A stretch of 64,000 bases of DNA, from positions 248,001 through 312,000 of the forward strand of contig JBFPJN010000001.1 in NCBI GenBank assembly GCA_040839025.1, given 5' to 3'. The notes under the pieces are model-generated. The model saw only the letters and a program-made list of their open reading frames with translations, was not told the DNA's origin and made no database searches. This DNA is from Alphaproteobacteria bacterium LSUCC0719. Its GTDB lineage: Bacteria > Pseudomonadota > Alphaproteobacteria > Puniceispirillales > Puniceispirillaceae. This document shows positions 52,728 to 62,888 of this stretch, piece by piece. The position numbers were made by a program, and so were the translations under genes. Numbering within the stretch: position 1 is the first letter of the stretch; each line of letters starts with the position of its first letter.

Positions 52728-54020
52728 TCATGTCCGGAGAAATACCTGGGTGCCACCAACCCAGCTTGCTGTCACACGGCCCTGAACGGGCAGGCCTTCA
52801 AACGGGGTCACGCGCGAGGTGGACGCAAAGTCGGCGGCGCGAACCACCCAGCTTGCCTGCGGATCGAACAGCACGATGTCGGCGGTCGCGCCTTCGCGCA
52901 GCATCCCGCCCTCAAGGTCAAGGATTGTCGCTGGAGCGAGGCTGAGAAGTTCCATTGCGCGTAACAGAGGCAGATGCTCGCGATGGACAAGTGAAAGCGT
53001 CATCGCAAGAAGCGTGTCGAGACCCGAAGCTCCGGGCTGGGCCGGGCCGAATGGCTGCGCCTTGGCATCACCATCGACAGGGATATGGTCTGATGCGATG
53101 GCATCGATCGTGCCGTCGGCAAGGGCGTCTATGACAGCCTGGCGATCATCCTCGGACCGCAATGGCGGGGCCAGCTTGAAGGCCGTGTCATAGGTGCTGA
53201 CCGACAGCTCGTTCAGCATGAAATAGGGCGGGGCGGTATCGGCCGTGACCGGCAATCCGTCATTCTTGGCGCGGCGGAGTGCGTCGACCGCGGCGCGGGT
53301 CGATACATGCGCAGCGTGATAGCGGGCGCCGCTCAGCCTGACCAGATGCATGTCGCGGTCGATGATCATCGCCTCGGCTTCCGCTGGCGCGCCAATCAGG
53401 CCAAGTCGTGTCGATGTCTCGCCTTCGTTCATCTCGCTGCCAGCGGTCAGGTTGTGGTCCTCACAATGCTGGATGAAAGGGCGGTCAAGCATGCTGCAAT
53501 AGGACAGCACACGCCGCATCACAAGACTGTCCATGATGGTCCGGCTGCCGTTCGCAAAGCCAACCGCGCCGGCATCCGCCATCAATCCAAGCTCGGCCAT
53601 GGCATGACCCTGCAACTGGCGGGTGGCAGCGCCATACAGAAACAGGCGTGCGCCCTCGATCCGGTTGGCGCGAAGGCTGAGGGAGTCGATCATGCTGGCA
53701 TCATCGACCACCGGGCTGACATCGGGCAGGGCGACAATACTTGTAATTCCCCCGGATGCAGCCGCCCGCAGCAATGTCGACAGATCCTCCAGATGTTCTG
53801 CACCCGGGTCGGCCGATTGTACCCGCATGTCGATCAGGCCTGGTGCCAGACAGGCACCGGCGCAGTCATGCGCCTGCGTCGCGCCGTTCACCAGCGCCTC
53901 CGGAGCGGCGCCGGCGCCGACCGCAGAAATGGTGCCATCGGTCACCGCGACATAGCCGGGTTCGTCTCGTGCCGCCGCAGGGTCAAGCACCCGCGCGTTG
54001 TGGAGCAGCAGATCGGTCAT
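52728..54020 (-). CDS. Dihydroorotase-like protein, probably non-catalytic (PyrC')
   Basis: A 430-residue amidohydrolase-fold protein in the dihydroorotase family: PGLIDM at 60-65, DPGAEH near 71, [12 protein letters not shown] near 97-108. The metal-binding HxH that should follow PGLIDM reads R66-V67-Q68, and the usual TPHH segment reads TAPPYF (264-268). H186 in QHCEDH, H239 in AAHVSTR and D312 in SDHIP remain. Loss of HxH implies no normal zinc centre. It is coupled to pyrB by a 4-base overlap, the arrangement in which inactive PyrC' subunits support aspartate transcarbamoylase in Pseudomonas. Confidence 0.88.
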   Translation of the reverse strand: MTDLLLHNARVLDPAAARDEPGYVAVTDGTISAVGAGAAPEALVNGATQAHDCAGACLAPGLIDMRVQSADPGAEHLEDLSTLLRAAASGGITSIVALPDVSPVVDDASMIDSLSLRANRIEGARLFLYGAATRQLQGHAMAELGLMADAGAVGFANGSRTIMDSLVMRRVLSYCSMLDRPFIQHCEDHNLTAGSEMNEGETSTRLGLIGAPAEAEAMIIDRDMHLVRLSGARYHAAHVSTRAAVDALRRAKNDGLPVTADTAPPYFMLNELSVSTYDTAFKLAPPLRSEDDRQAVIDALADGTIDAIASDHIPVDGDAKAQPFGPAQPGASGLDTLLAMTLSLVHREHLPLLRAMELLSLAPATILDLEGGMLREGATADIVLFDPQASWVVRAADFASTSRVTPFEGLPVQGRVTASWVGGTQVFLRT

Positions 54021-55027
54021 GACGCGCCACCAGTGCCGACAAGCGCCTCAAGGCACGCCATCCGTGCCGCGACGCCGATTTCCACCTGGGTGCGGATCAG
54101 GCTTCTTTCAACATCGTCAGCCGTGGCGGAATCAATCTCGACGCCGCGATTCATCGGTCCGGGATGCATGATCAGCGCCTGTGGGGCGGCCCGCATCAGC
54201 TTGTTGCGGTCTAGCCCAAACAGATTGAAATATTCACGCTGTGACGGTGTTTCGGTGCCTTCCATGCGTTCGGTCTGAAGGCGCAGCATCATCACGATAT
54301 CAACCCCCTCGATCCCGGCTTCGAGATCGGTAAAGACATCCACTCCCATCGCATCTATGGCCGCAGGCAGAAGTGTTGTCGGGCAGACCAGCCTGATTTC
54401 AGCGCCGAGTGTCGACAGCAGATGGATGTTTGATCTGGCAACGCGGCTGTTGGCGATGTCCCCGCAAATGGCGATCTTCAGCCCTTCGATTCGGCCAATC
54501 CGGCGCTTGATGGTCAGCGCGTCGAGGAGTGCTTGTGTGGGATGCTCATGCCGCCCGTCGCCGGCATTGATCACAGCCGCGTCAACATGCTGGCTCAGCA
54601 ATTGGGCCGCGCCGGAGCAATTATGCCGGACGACCAGAATATGAGGGTGCATCGCATTCAGTGTCGTTGCGGTGTCGAGCAGCGTTTCCCCTTTTTTGAC
54701 CGATGATCCGGCGACATTGATGTTCAGCACCGATCCGCCCAGATTCTTGGCCGCCAGTTCAAATGACACGCGCGTTCTTGTCGAATTTTCAAAGAAAAGA
54801 TTCAGCACGGTACGCCCGCGCAGCACTTCAGAGAGCGGTGGTGCAAACCTGTTGTCACTCTGGATGATATCGGCAAAGACATTGCCGCGATCGATCAGAC
54901 TGTTGATTTCGAGGGGGTTCAGACCTTCGATCCCCAGCAAATGACGGGATGACAACCCGGCTGGCGGAGCCGTGGTGGATGCCATGTCGCCGGGGGCGGC
55001 GGGTCCGGGTGCGCGCGTAGGTGTCAT
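54017..55027 (-). CDS. pyrB: Aspartate carbamoyltransferase catalytic subunit
   Basis: A 336-residue transcarbamoylase of pyrimidine synthesis. The carbamoyl-phosphate motif FFENSTRTR is at 78-86, followed by [10 protein letters not shown] and [10 protein letters not shown] near the C-terminus. Start at 55027 (another ATG at 54985); the frame is open to 55150 but overlaps ruvX. The first 25 residues are Pro/Ala-rich and poorly conserved. No pyrI regulatory subunit is seen; the partner is the PyrC' gene downstream. Confidence 0.95.
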   Translation of the reverse strand: MTPTRAPGPAAPGDMASTTAPPAGLSSRHLLGIEGLNPLEINSLIDRGNVFADIIQSDNRFAPPLSEVLRGRTVLNLFFENSTRTRVSFELAAKNLGGSVLNINVAGSSVKKGETLLDTATTLNAMHPHILVVRHNCSGAAQLLSQHVDAAVINAGDGRHEHPTQALLDALTIKRRIGRIEGLKIAICGDIANSRVARSNIHLLSTLGAEIRLVCPTTLLPAAIDAMGVDVFTDLEAGIEGVDIVMMLRLQTERMEGTETPSQREYFNLFGLDRNKLMRAAPQALIMHPGPMNRGVEIDSATADDVERSLIRTQVEIGVAARMACLEALVGTGGAS

Positions 55028-55073
55028 GAAAGCCAGCTTATAGTCACGATTGGCCGTAGACGTCCAGCGGAAA

Positions 55074-55553
55074 TCAGGCTGAATGGGTGACCGTGCCCTG
55101 AATCCGGTCGAGCGCGGCCTGAAGAATCCAGCCCGCCGCCAGCGCATCACGTCGGACCGCGCGGCGCGCCCGCGTCATGTCGGCCTCCAGCATCGCGGAT
55201 TCGACCGCCTGGGTCGACAGCCTCTCATCCTGAAAGCTGATGGGCAGATCACGGATGCGAAGAAGGGCATGGGCAAAATCGCGCGTGGCATCGCAACGTG
55301 GTCCTTCGCTGCCATCCATGTTCACCGGCCAGCCGATGATCAGCCCGCCAACACCCTCATCATCCGCAAGGGTGAACATGGTCTCGGCATCCGGGGTGAA
55401 TTTCTTCCGCCACAGGATTTTCAGCGGGCTTGCGACGCTGAGCGAGGAATCCGAAATGGCCAGCCCGATTGTCTTCTTGCCGACATCGAGTCCAAGGAGC
55501 CGTTGGCCCGGCGAAAGCGTCGCGGGCATATCGTTGAGCTTGCAGATCGCCAT
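55074..55553 (-). CDS. ruvX: RuvX/YqgF family putative Holliday junction resolvase
   Basis: A 159-residue RNase H-fold nuclease, essential in E. coli where it helps process the 5' end of 16S r[20 protein letters not shown] carries the first catalytic aspartate; [15 protein letters not shown] and FQDERLST complete the pattern. Several ATGs are possible (55571, 55553, 55529); 55553 gives the usual length. First gene of the ruvX-pyrB-pyrC'-plsY run, divergent from gatC. Confidence 0.92.
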   Translation of the reverse strand: MAICKLNDMPATLSPGQRLLGLDVGKKTIGLAISDSSLSVASPLKILWRKKFTPDAETMFTLADDEGVGGLIIGWPVNMDGSEGPRCDATRDFAHALLRIRDLPISFQDERLSTQAVESAMLEADMTRARRAVRRDALAAGWILQAALDRIQGTVTHSA

Positions 55554-55570
55554 GTGCGGTGATAGATGCA

Positions 55571-55593
55571 TCCTGTTTTCTATTACAACAGGA
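55571..55593. promoter_or_regulatory. Dyad in the ruvX-gatC divergent gap
   Basis: TCCTGTT (55571-55577) and AACAGGA (55587-55593) are perfect inverted copies separated by 9 A/T-rich bases. The position between two divergent operons suggests an operator; no regulator can be named. Confidence 0.35.
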
Positions 55594-55607
55594 CAAAGCA
55601 CAGCACC

Positions 55608-55895
55608 ATGTCGGTTGACAATAGCACTGTTGCACGTATCGCAAGGCTGGCACGCATTCATGTCCCCGAGGACCGGCAGGAAACGCTGGCCGCGGAACTG
55701 AATGGCATTCTCGACTGGATCGAGGAATTGAACGAGGTCGACACCGACCGGGTGGAGCCGATCGCCAGTGTAACCGGTCATTCACTGCCGCGCCGCGAAG
55801 ATGTTGTCAGTGATGGCAACCGGGTGGACGAGGTGCTGGCCAATGTGCCTGAAACCGCCAGTGGCTTTTTTGTTGTTCCAAAGGTGGTTGAATAA
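55608..55895 (+). CDS. gatC: Glutamyl/aspartyl-tRNA amidotransferase subunit C
   Basis: A 95-residue GatC, the small clamp subunit of Gat[37 protein letters not shown] and [18 protein letters not shown] fit the family. The ATG at 55608 is used; the frame is open to 55566. The stop overlaps gatA by one base (TAATG). Confidence 0.96.
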   Translation: MSVDNSTVARIARLARIHVPEDRQETLAAELNGILDWIEELNEVDTDRVEPIASVTGHSLPRREDVVSDGNRVDEVLANVPETASGFFVVPKVVE

Positions 55896-57376
55896 TGTCC
55901 GATCTGTTGTCATTGAGCGCCGTTGCGGCGCGCGCCGCGCTTGATTCGGGCGAGATTTCCGCGCCAGAGCTGACCACCGCCTATCTGGAAGCCATCGAGA
56001 CGACGGCGCCGCTGAACAATTACGTCGCCGTTGCCGCCGATCACGCGCTGGAGATGGCTTCAGCATCACAGGCCAGGATTGCGTCCGGCGAAGCAGGGCT
56101 GATCGAGGGGATCCCGGTCGGGGTGAAGGACATGTTCTGCACCGCCGGTGTTACCAGCACCGCCTGTTCACGCATTCTCGAGGGCTTTACACCAACCTAT
56201 GAAAGCACTGTCACCGCCAATCTGTGGCGCGAGGGCGGGGTAATGCTTGGCAAGCTGAATTGTGATGAATTCGCGATGGGGTCCGGCAACGAGACCAGTG
56301 CCTTTGGTCCGGCGATCAATCCCTGGCAGGCCTCAGACGGTGTCGATCTGGTGCCGGGTGGATCATCCGGCGGTTCGGCGTCGGCAGTGGCCGCGCGGTC
56401 GGCATTGCTGGCCACGGGAACCGATACCGGCGGGTCGATCCGCCAGCCTGCCGCATTCTGCGGTATCGTTGGTATGAAGCCGACATATGGCCGTTGTTCG
56501 CGGTGGGGCATTGTGGCGTTTGCGAGTTCGCTTGACCAGGCAGGCCCGTTCAGCCGCACCGTTGCTGACAATGCCTTGATGCTGCAGGCCATGGCCGGCC
56601 ATGATCCGAAGGATTCCACCTCCGCTGCCGCGCCGCTTCCCGACCTGATGGCGGCGCTCGACAAGGGCGTGAAGGGAATGAAGATCGGGGTGCCGTCCGA
56701 ATATGTGATGGACGGCATGGACAGCGAGGTTGTGGCACTTTGGGAGCAGGGGCAGGCCTGGCTTCGCGATGCCGGGGCCGAGCTAGTCGAGATTTCACTG
56801 CCGCACACAAAATATGCGCTTCCTGCCTATTACATCATCGCACCTGCCGAGGCGTCGTCGAATCTTGCCCGGTATGACGGTGTCAGGTACGGGTTGCGCG
56901 TCGAAGCGGGATCGCTGGACGAGATGTATGCCGAAACGCGCGCCGCCGGATTTGGCGAGGAAGTGCAGCGCCGTATCCTGATCGGCACCTATGTGCTGTC
57001 GGCCGGCTATTATGATGCCTACTACCTGAAGGCGCAGAAGGTCCGTCGTCTGATCAAGCAGGATTTCGACGATGCGTTTGAAACCGTCGATGCCATCCTG
57101 ACGCCGGCGACACCGACTGCCGCCTTTCCGGTCGGGCGCAAGGTCGATGACCCGGTCACAAACTTTCTGAATGATGTGTTCACGGTGCCTGCGAATCTTG
57201 CCGGTCTGCCGGGTATGGCGCTGCCGGCCGGGCTGAATGGGGATGGTCTGCCTCTGGGGCTGCAGATCCTCGGTCGCCCGTTTGATGAAGCACGCCTGTA
57301 CAGCATCGGCCGCGTGATCGAGGATGCTGCCGCGTTCAGCGCGGTGCCGCAACGCCGGGCAGGAGGAGCGTCATGA
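55895..57376 (+). CDS. gatA: Glutamyl/aspartyl-tRNA amidotransferase subunit A
   Basis: A 493-residue amidase-signature enzyme that frees ammonia from glutamine. Catalytic K78 (GVKDMF), cis-S157 (GGSSGGSA) and nucleophile S181 (TGGSIRQPA) are present with the spacing of other GatA proteins. Coupled to gatC and gatB by overlaps of 1 and 4 bases. Confidence 0.97.
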   Translation: MSDLLSLSAVAARAALDSGEISAPELTTAYLEAIETTAPLNNYVAVAADHALEMASASQARIASGEAGLIEGIPVGVKDMFCTAGVTSTACSRILEGFTPTYESTVTANLWREGGVMLGKLNCDEFAMGSGNETSAFGPAINPWQASDGVDLVPGGSSGGSASAVAARSALLATGTDTGGSIRQPAAFCGIVGMKPTYGRCSRWGIVAFASSLDQAGPFSRTVADNALMLQAMAGHDPKDSTSAAAPLPDLMAALDKGVKGMKIGVPSEYVMDGMDSEVVALWEQGQAWLRDAGAELVEISLPHTKYALPAYYIIAPAEASSNLARYDGVRYGLRVEAGSLDEMYAETRAAGFGEEVQRRILIGTYVLSAGYYDAYYLKAQKVRRLIKQDFDDAFETVDAILTPATPTAAFPVGRKVDDPVTNFLNDVFTVPANLAGLPGMALPAGLNGDGLPLGLQILGRPFDEARLYSIGRVIEDAAAFSAVPQRRAGGAS

Positions 57377-58827
57377 GCAATCTTGTCGAAGGCCGCACTG
57401 GCGAATGGGAAGTTGTCATCGGGCTTGAGGTTCACGCCCAGGTTGCCTCGAATGCCAAACTTTTCTCCGGCGCGCCGACGGCATTTGGTGCCGAGCCGAA
57501 TGCAAATGTGTCGCTTGTCGATGCAGCGATGCCCGGCATGCTGCCTGTGATCAACCAGGAATGTGTCCGCCAGGCGATCCGCACCGGGCTTGGCCTGAAG
57601 GCCGAGATCAATCTGGTCAGCGTGTTTGACCGGAAGAATTATTTCTATGCCGATCTGCCGCAGGGCTATCAGATCAGCCAGTACAAACAGCCGATTGTCG
57701 GCGAAGGCATGCTGCGTCTGGACATGCCGGACGGCACCACCCGCGAGATCGGGATTGAACGTCTGCATCTTGAACAGGATGCCGGCAAGTCGATGCATGA
57801 CCAGCATCCGTCAAAGAGCTATATCGACCTGAACCGGACCGGTGTGGCGTTGATGGAGATCGTCTCGGGTCCCGATATGCGTTCCGCCGCCGAGGCGGCC
57901 GCCTATGTCAGGAAGCTTCGGTCTATCCTGCGCTATCTCGGAACCTGTGACGGCAATATGGAGGAAGGGTCGCTTCGCGCCGATGTGAATGTGTCGGTGC
58001 GCCGCCCGGGTGAGCCGTTTGGCACCCGCACAGAGACCAAGAACCTGAATTCACTGCGGTTTATCCAGCAGGCCATTGATTATGAGGTGGCCCGCCAGAT
58101 CGAGATTATCGAGGATGGTGGTGAGATCGACCAGGAAACCCGTCTGTTCGACACCTCGACCGGCACGACCCGGGCGATGCGTTCGAAAGAGGATGCGCAT
58201 GATTACCGGTATTTCCCGGATCCCGACCTGCTGCCGCTGGTGATTCCGCAGGAGGAGGTCGAGGAGCTGAATGCGGCTCTGCCCGAGCTTCCCGACCAGA
58301 TACGTGAACGGCTGATCGGCGATTACGGGCTGTCGGCCTATGACGCCTCGGTGATCATCGAGGAACGCGAGACAGCCGCCTATTACGAGGCCGCCAGTGC
58401 CGGCCGCGACCGCAAGCTTGTTGCCAACTGGATGACGGTAGAGTTGTTCGGCGCCCTGAACAAGTCCGGGCAGTCGCTTGCCGACTGCAAGGTGACGCCG
58501 CAGGCACTTGGCGGGCTTGTCGCGCTGATCGAGGATGGCACCATTTCCGGCAAGATTGCCAAGGATGTCTTTGCGACAATGTTCGAGACCGGCAAGGATG
58601 CCGCAGCAATTGTCGAGGAACAGGGGCTGAAACAGGTATCGGACAGCGGTGCCATTGAATCGATGATCGATGCTGTGCTGGCCGCCAATCCGGACAAGGT
58701 TGATGAATACCGGGGTGGCAAGGACAAGCTGTTCGGCTTTTTTGTCGGCCAGGTGATGAAGGCTTCACAGGGTCAGGCCAACCCCGGCATGGTCAACCAG
58801 CTGCTGCGCGCAAAGCTGGATGGCTGA
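57373..58827 (+). CDS. gatB: Glutamyl/aspartyl-tRNA amidotransferase subunit B
   Basis: A 484-residue kinase-type subunit that activates Glu-tRNA(Gln) or Asp-tRNA(Asn). [10 protein letters not shown] at the start, [39 protein letters not shown], and the C-terminal YqeY-like tail domain are all visible. GatCAB implies that at least one of Gln-tRNA or Asn-tRNA is made by the indirect route. Confidence 0.97.
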   Translation: MSNLVEGRTGEWEVVIGLEVHAQVASNAKLFSGAPTAFGAEPNANVSLVDAAMPGMLPVINQECVRQAIRTGLGLKAEINLVSVFDRKNYFYADLPQGYQISQYKQPIVGEGMLRLDMPDGTTREIGIERLHLEQDAGKSMHDQHPSKSYIDLNRTGVALMEIVSGPDMRSAAEAAAYVRKLRSILRYLGTCDGNMEEGSLRADVNVSVRRPGEPFGTRTETKNLNSLRFIQQAIDYEVARQIEIIEDGGEIDQETRLFDTSTGTTRAMRSKEDAHDYRYFPDPDLLPLVIPQEEVEELNAALPELPDQIRERLIGDYGLSAYDASVIIEERETAAYYEAASAGRDRKLVANWMTVELFGALNKSGQSLADCKVTPQALGGLVALIEDGTISGKIAKDVFATMFETGKDAAAIVEEQGLKQVSDSGAIESMIDAVLAANPDKVDEYRGGKDKLFGFFVGQVMKASQGQANPGMVNQLLRAKLDG

Positions 58828-58867
58828 CCCCGGTCAGGCGACCCCGTTCAGGCTGACGATTTCCGAT

Positions 58868-58896
58868 TTGACAGCAGGCTTTTTCAAAGCTAGGAA
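58868..58896 (+). promoter_or_regulatory. Promoter candidate for tRNA-Ser
   Basis: Perfect TTGACA (58868-58873), 17-base spacer, TAGGAA (58891-58896). It leaves a leader of about 65 bases before the tRNA. Confidence 0.5.
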
Positions 58897-58968
58897 ACAC
58901 CCTGCATACGCCGTGTATCTTCTCCGGTCCGTTGCACGCATCTGATGCGTGTCGGGTCCGGCCCCGGC

Positions 58969-59060
58969 GGAGGGGTGGCCGAGTGGCTGAAGGCGGCGGT
59001 TTGCTAAATCGTTAAAGGGGGAAACCCCTTTCCGGGGTTCGAATCCCCGTCCCTCCGCCA
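58969..59060 (+). tRNA. tRNA-Ser(GCT)
   Basis: Acceptor GGAGGGG (58969-58975) pairs with TCCCTCC, discriminator G and encoded CCA end at 59060. D-loop GCCGAGTGGCTGAAGGC, anticodon loop TTGCTAA giving GCT, a long variable arm of the class II type (GGGGGAAACCCC region) and T arm CGGGGTTCGAATCCCCG are present. Confidence 0.97.
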
Positions 59061-59371
59061 TTTTCTCTTATAGTCTGTTGAACAGGGCTGGCCTTCGGGT
59101 GGCTTTCTATCGTCACTCCGTCATCTGTGACCGCAGCGTGGCCTGGCATTTCCTGCGCTCAGTCAGCCTTTGTGTCGTCTTTACAAAGGCTTCAGCGCGG
59201 TTGCCTACTGGGAGTTCAGCGATAAGAAGAACGATCAGTGCAAATCTACTTTAGTATACCCTTTCTTTCCAATAATACTTGTTTCAAGCTTGCGTTGGCC
59301 GTGCCTGACCGTGATGGGTGTTTGGTGGTCGGGCTTGCAGAGTGATGTGACTGGTGAGAAGGATGACAGGG
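59061..59371. other. Non-coding interval after tRNA-Ser with one dyad
   Basis: About 310 bases between tRNA-Ser and the channel gene. At 59165-59191 AGCCTTTGT and ACAAAGGCT form a perfect 9-bp stem with a 9-base loop. The part from about 59215 to 59290 is AT-richer than its surroundings and includes CTTTAGTATACCC and CCAATAATAC, a likely promoter region for the next gene, but no clean -35/-10 pair could be fixed. No believable ORF. Confidence 0.5.
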
Positions 59372-61228
59372 ATGAAGCGTATCAAGTTCTATATCGACAC
59401 CATGCTGGGGTCTGGTTCCAATGGGCTCCTGACCTGGCTTGCCGTTGTGTCATTTGCCTTTGTTTTTGTCATCAGCGTCTTGACCTGGCTTGTTGGCATG
59501 GGTGACTACGAGAATTTTGGCGACCTGCTATGGGACTTCACCATGCGCGCCCTGATGCCGGAATCCATCGATGCCGGTGCCGGTTCGGTCGGATATCTGC
59601 TGACACTTCTGCTGCTGACCCTTTTTGGCATCTTTGTATTGTCGATCCTGATCAGCTTTCTGTCGACGATCATCGATGCCAGAGTGCGCGAAGTCGCCCA
59701 AGGCCTGCAGCCGTTTCCATTTGGTGGTCATACGGTCATTCTTGGCTGGTCGTCGCGCGTTCCGGCGATTGTTGAAGAGCTGGTTCTGGCCAATGAAAGT
59801 GAGGAAAACTCCCGATTGGTCATCGTTTCCAATCTTGAACATGAGGAACTCGAAACATCAGTAAAGCGCTACATAGGCGCGACCAAAAATACCCGATTGT
59901 TCTGGCGGAGCCGCAAGCTTGATTCCTTCAAGACGTTCGACAACCTCAACATCAAAGGTGCAAAACGGATTGTCGTGCTGGCGGATGAATCGGACGAGAC
60001 GCTGCATCTGGCACGGCTGAAAGCCACTATTTCATTGTATAATTACTTCGATCAGGCGGGACTGCCGGCCCCGGGAATACTGGTTGAGGCAAGCGACGAA
60101 AGCGAAGCCTCCAGCCTGATGGCCGGGTCAAAGGGCAGGGCGATCCCCGTCATTGTGTCCGACCTGCCAGCGCGGCTGATCGTCGAAACCACATTTCAGC
60201 CCAATCTTCCGAGTGTCTATGAAGAGTTGCTCAGCTTTGAGGGCAATGAAATCTATGTATCTGAAACCGTGGGCAGTCTTGGATTGGCGGAAATGAATTT
60301 CCGGACAGCGTCAGCCCAGTTTTCAAGCTGCATTCCGGTCGGTGTCGTTACCGGGGATGAGCAGGTCCTGATAAACCCTGATGAAAGCAGGGTTCTGGAT
60401 GCTGCCGATGCGCTGATCATCATCGCCGAGGATGATTCCTTGATCAAAGTCGTCCCGAACAGCGATCCCCTGGTTTCGGCAGGCAAGGATGTTCAACTGT
60501 CCATTTTCAATGCGGAAAGCGACACGCAGGCGCTGAATGTCTCATTAATCGGTTATTCGCATTCGACGCCGGAAATTGTCGACAAGCTTGTGCAGACCGG
60601 TCGGTGCAACCTGACCCTCGTCATTGATGATGCTGAAAGAATTGATGCCGCGACACGGTCACAGCTCGAGGCCGGCAATGCAACGGTGCTGGAATCTGGC
60701 ATGACCGAAGACCCGATGTTGAAATCGGCAAGCGTGGCCAAAGCTGACACAGTGATCATATCCAATTTCAATGCGGATCAGCCCGGTAATTCCGATCTTG
60801 AAATCATGCGCTCGATCCTGATGATGAGCCAGCAATTGGCGTCATCTGACGGCCCCCATATCATTGCTGAACTGAACGCCTCTGATTCCCGCGACATGAT
60901 GGCAGAACTGTTTGATCTGGATTTCGTCGTCAGTGACAAGATCGGGAGCAAGATTTTTGCGCAATATGTCGAAAACCCACATCTGATTCAGGTGATCGAT
61001 TCTCTGGTCTGTTCCGGAAGGCATCGGATCATCATTCGCCAGCTTGCAGGTGACCTGGCGTTGGGTACCAGTTTTGGTTCTCTTCGGCAGATAGCGCACG
61101 CGAATGGCAGGATCCTGATTGGCGTCAGGGTTGTCGATGATCAGCGCACCATGTCGATGATCAATCCCGGCGATGCGACCATCATTCCAGCTACCGCAAC
61201 GCTGGTCGAGGGCGTGTTTATAGAATAG
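59372..61228 (+). CDS. CASTOR/POLLUX-type ion channel protein
   Basis: About 618 residues. Two membrane helices (about 19-43 and 75-102) flank a pore loop containing ESIDAGAGS, which resembles the ADAG/ADSG filter region of CASTOR and POLLUX instead of the K+ filter TVGYG. Then come two large cytosolic RCK-like regions, each starting with a Rossmann strand: HTVILGWSSRVPAIVEEL near 120 and VSLIGYSHSTPE near 390. Plant relatives conduct ions, including Ca2+, across the nuclear envelope; bacterial ones are little studied. The ATG at 59372 has AGAAGGA 8 bases upstream; a GTG at 59354 is the longer option. Apparently a single gene. Confidence 0.8.
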   Translation: MKRIKFYIDTMLGSGSNGLLTWLAVVSFAFVFVISVLTWLVGMGDYENFGDLLWDFTMRALMPESIDAGAGSVGYLLTLLLLTLFGIFVLSILISFLSTIIDARVREVAQGLQPFPFGGHTVILGWSSRVPAIVEELVLANESEENSRLVIVSNLEHEELETSVKRYIGATKNTRLFWRSRKLDSFKTFDNLNIKGAKRIVVLADESDETLHLARLKATISLYNYFDQAGLPAPGILVEASDESEASSLMAGSKGRAIPVIVSDLPARLIVETTFQPNLPSVYEELLSFEGNEIYVSETVGSLGLAEMNFRTASAQFSSCIPVGVVTGDEQVLINPDESRVLDAADALIIIAEDDSLIKVVPNSDPLVSAGKDVQLSIFNAESDTQALNVSLIGYSHSTPEIVDKLVQTGRCNLTLVIDDAERIDAATRSQLEAGNATVLESGMTEDPMLKSASVAKADTVIISNFNADQPGNSDLEIMRSILMMSQQLASSDGPHIIAELNASDSRDMMAELFDLDFVVSDKIGSKIFAQYVENPHLIQVIDSLVCSGRHRIIIRQLAGDLALGTSFGSLRQIAHANGRILIGVRVVDDQRTMSMINPGDATIIPATATLVEGVFIE

Positions 61229-61343
61229 GCCACCACCCCATGAAGGGCGGCGACGGTTGCTTGCTGCGCCATCATGCCGGGCGGTGGTGGCGGAAAAACC
61301 TACCATCCACCCGTTTCAGGTCGGCCCTGCCGGTCCGGCTGTC

Positions 61344-62792
61344 CTAGTTTGGCCAGGGCAGGGAATAGGTCTTCACATTGGTGAAGAACTTCATCGCCTC
61401 CAGCACGCCTTCCTTTACCCCGTTGCCGGAATCCTTGATACCGCCGAACGGGGACATCTCGATCCGGTAGCCAGGCTGTTCCCAGATATTCACCGTGCCG
61501 ACATCCAGGCCCTCAATATAGTTTGTCGCCCGAATCAGGTCATTCGTACAGACACCGGATGACAGGCCAAAGGCAGTGCTGTTGGAAATGGCCATGACCG
61601 CCGCGTCGTCATCCGGAACCCGAACGATCGGAACAATCGGTCCAAAGGTCTCTTCCATCACCAGGTCACTGTCATGCGGCACATGATCAATCACGATCGG
61701 TGGAAGCAACGCGCCGTCACGCCCCGGGTGATAGAGAATTTTCGCTCCCTGCTTTTCAGCCGCGAAGACCCGCTCTTCGAACAGGGCGGCCGCATCGGCG
61801 TTGATCACACAGCCAAGCTGTGTATCGGGGTCCATCGGGTCGCCAAAACGGATGGCCTTGGCCTTTTCAAGAATCAGCGGGACCAGTTCGTCTGCAATGC
61901 TTTCCTGTACCAGAATACGTTTGACCGCAGTACAGCGCTGGCCGGAATTGCCGGTGGCCCCGGCGACGGCAATGGTGGCCGCCTTCTCGATATCAGCCCC
62001 CGTCAGGTCATTCAGGATGATCAGCGGGTCGTTGCCGCCAAGTTCCAGCGCGGTGCGGCGATAGCCGGCCTTTTCGGCAATCATCTTGCCGACCGGAACG
62101 CCGCCGGTGAAGGTGATGATGTCGATGTTCGGGTTGGTGATCATCTCATCGCCAATATCCGCCGGCATGCCGGTCACGATCTGGAACATCTCTGGTGGCA
62201 GCCCGGCCTCATACAGGATGTCGGCAAGGGTGATCGCGGTCAGCGGTGTCTGTTCGGTCGGCTTGCAGACCATGCAGTTGTTGGTGGCGATTGACGGCGC
62301 GATCTTGTGTGCGACCATGTTCAGCGGGTGGTTGAAAGGGGTGATTGCCGAAATGGTGCGTACCGGTTCACGCTTGGTGAAAATCTTCCGACTCTTGCCA
62401 TGCGGGGTCAGGTCACAGGAAAAAATCTGTCCATCATCCTGGATCGCCAGCTGACCCGCCAGCGTGAACACATCATAGGACCGGCCCGTTTCATACAGTG
62501 AATGCTGTTTACAGATGCCAAGCTCAAGCGTCAGCCAATGGGCGATTTCCTCGCGCCGCTCGCGGATCAGTTCCGCCGCGCGGAACAGGATCTGCTGACG
62601 TTCATAGCGGGTCAGGGTCGGCTTGTAGTTGGCAGCGATGGAAAATGCCTTGCGGGCATGTTCGGCGGTGCCGGCCGGCACCGTGCCGATCACCTCGTCC
62701 GTGTAGGGATAGCGAACCTCGACAACCTTGTCGGTGTGGACGGTCTCGCCGCCAATGCGCATGCCTTCGCGGCGGATGGAATGTTCTGACAT
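61344..62792 (-). CDS. phnY: Phosphonoacetaldehyde dehydrogenase
   Basis: A 482-residue aldehyde dehydrogenase. Catalytic C287 preceded by R286 in [10 protein letters not shown]250 in ALELGGNDP, and N154 with H155 in TPFNHPLN. The Arg next to the Cys and the His after the Asn agree with the phosphonate-binding residues described for Sinorhizobium PhnY. It oxidises phosphonoacetaldehyde to phosphonoacetate with NAD. Assignment rests on these residues plus the neighbouring phnA; from motif content alone it could be another ALDH. Confidence 0.87.
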   Translation of the reverse strand: MSEHSIRREGMRIGGETVHTDKVVEVRYPYTDEVIGTVPAGTAEHARKAFSIAANYKPTLTRYERQQILFRAAELIRERREEIAHWLTLELGICKQHSLYETGRSYDVFTLAGQLAIQDDGQIFSCDLTPHGKSRKIFTKREPVRTISAITPFNHPLNMVAHKIAPSIATNNCMVCKPTEQTPLTAITLADILYEAGLPPEMFQIVTGMPADIGDEMITNPNIDIITFTGGVPVGKMIAEKAGYRRTALELGGNDPLIILNDLTGADIEKAATIAVAGATGNSGQRCTAVKRILVQESIADELVPLILEKAKAIRFGDPMDPDTQLGCVINADAAALFEERVFAAEKQGAKILYHPGRDGALLPPIVIDHVPHDSDLVMEETFGPIVPIVRVPDDDAAVMAISNSTAFGLSSGVCTNDLIRATNYIEGLDVGTVNIWEQPGYRIEMSPFGGIKDSGNGVKEGVLEAMKFFTNVKTYSLPWPN

Positions 62793-62888
62793 AGTGAAGT
62801 TTCCGTTCTGTTGATCGCCGGCCGATATGATTCTGGCTGGCTGTGGGCCGGTTTTGTGCCGATGAAGATCTGTTCTGATGTGGGTTCC

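Noticed and set aside
58834-59061. Minus-strand ORF of 75 codons starting MAEGRGFEPRKG
   Set aside because: It is the reverse complement of tRNA-Ser read as protein; a typical tRNA artefact.
59170-59505. 111-codon plus-strand ORF in the gap before the channel gene
   Set aside because: Composition is unlike protein (many Cys and Trp), it overlaps the channel gene in another frame, and it has no ribosome site.
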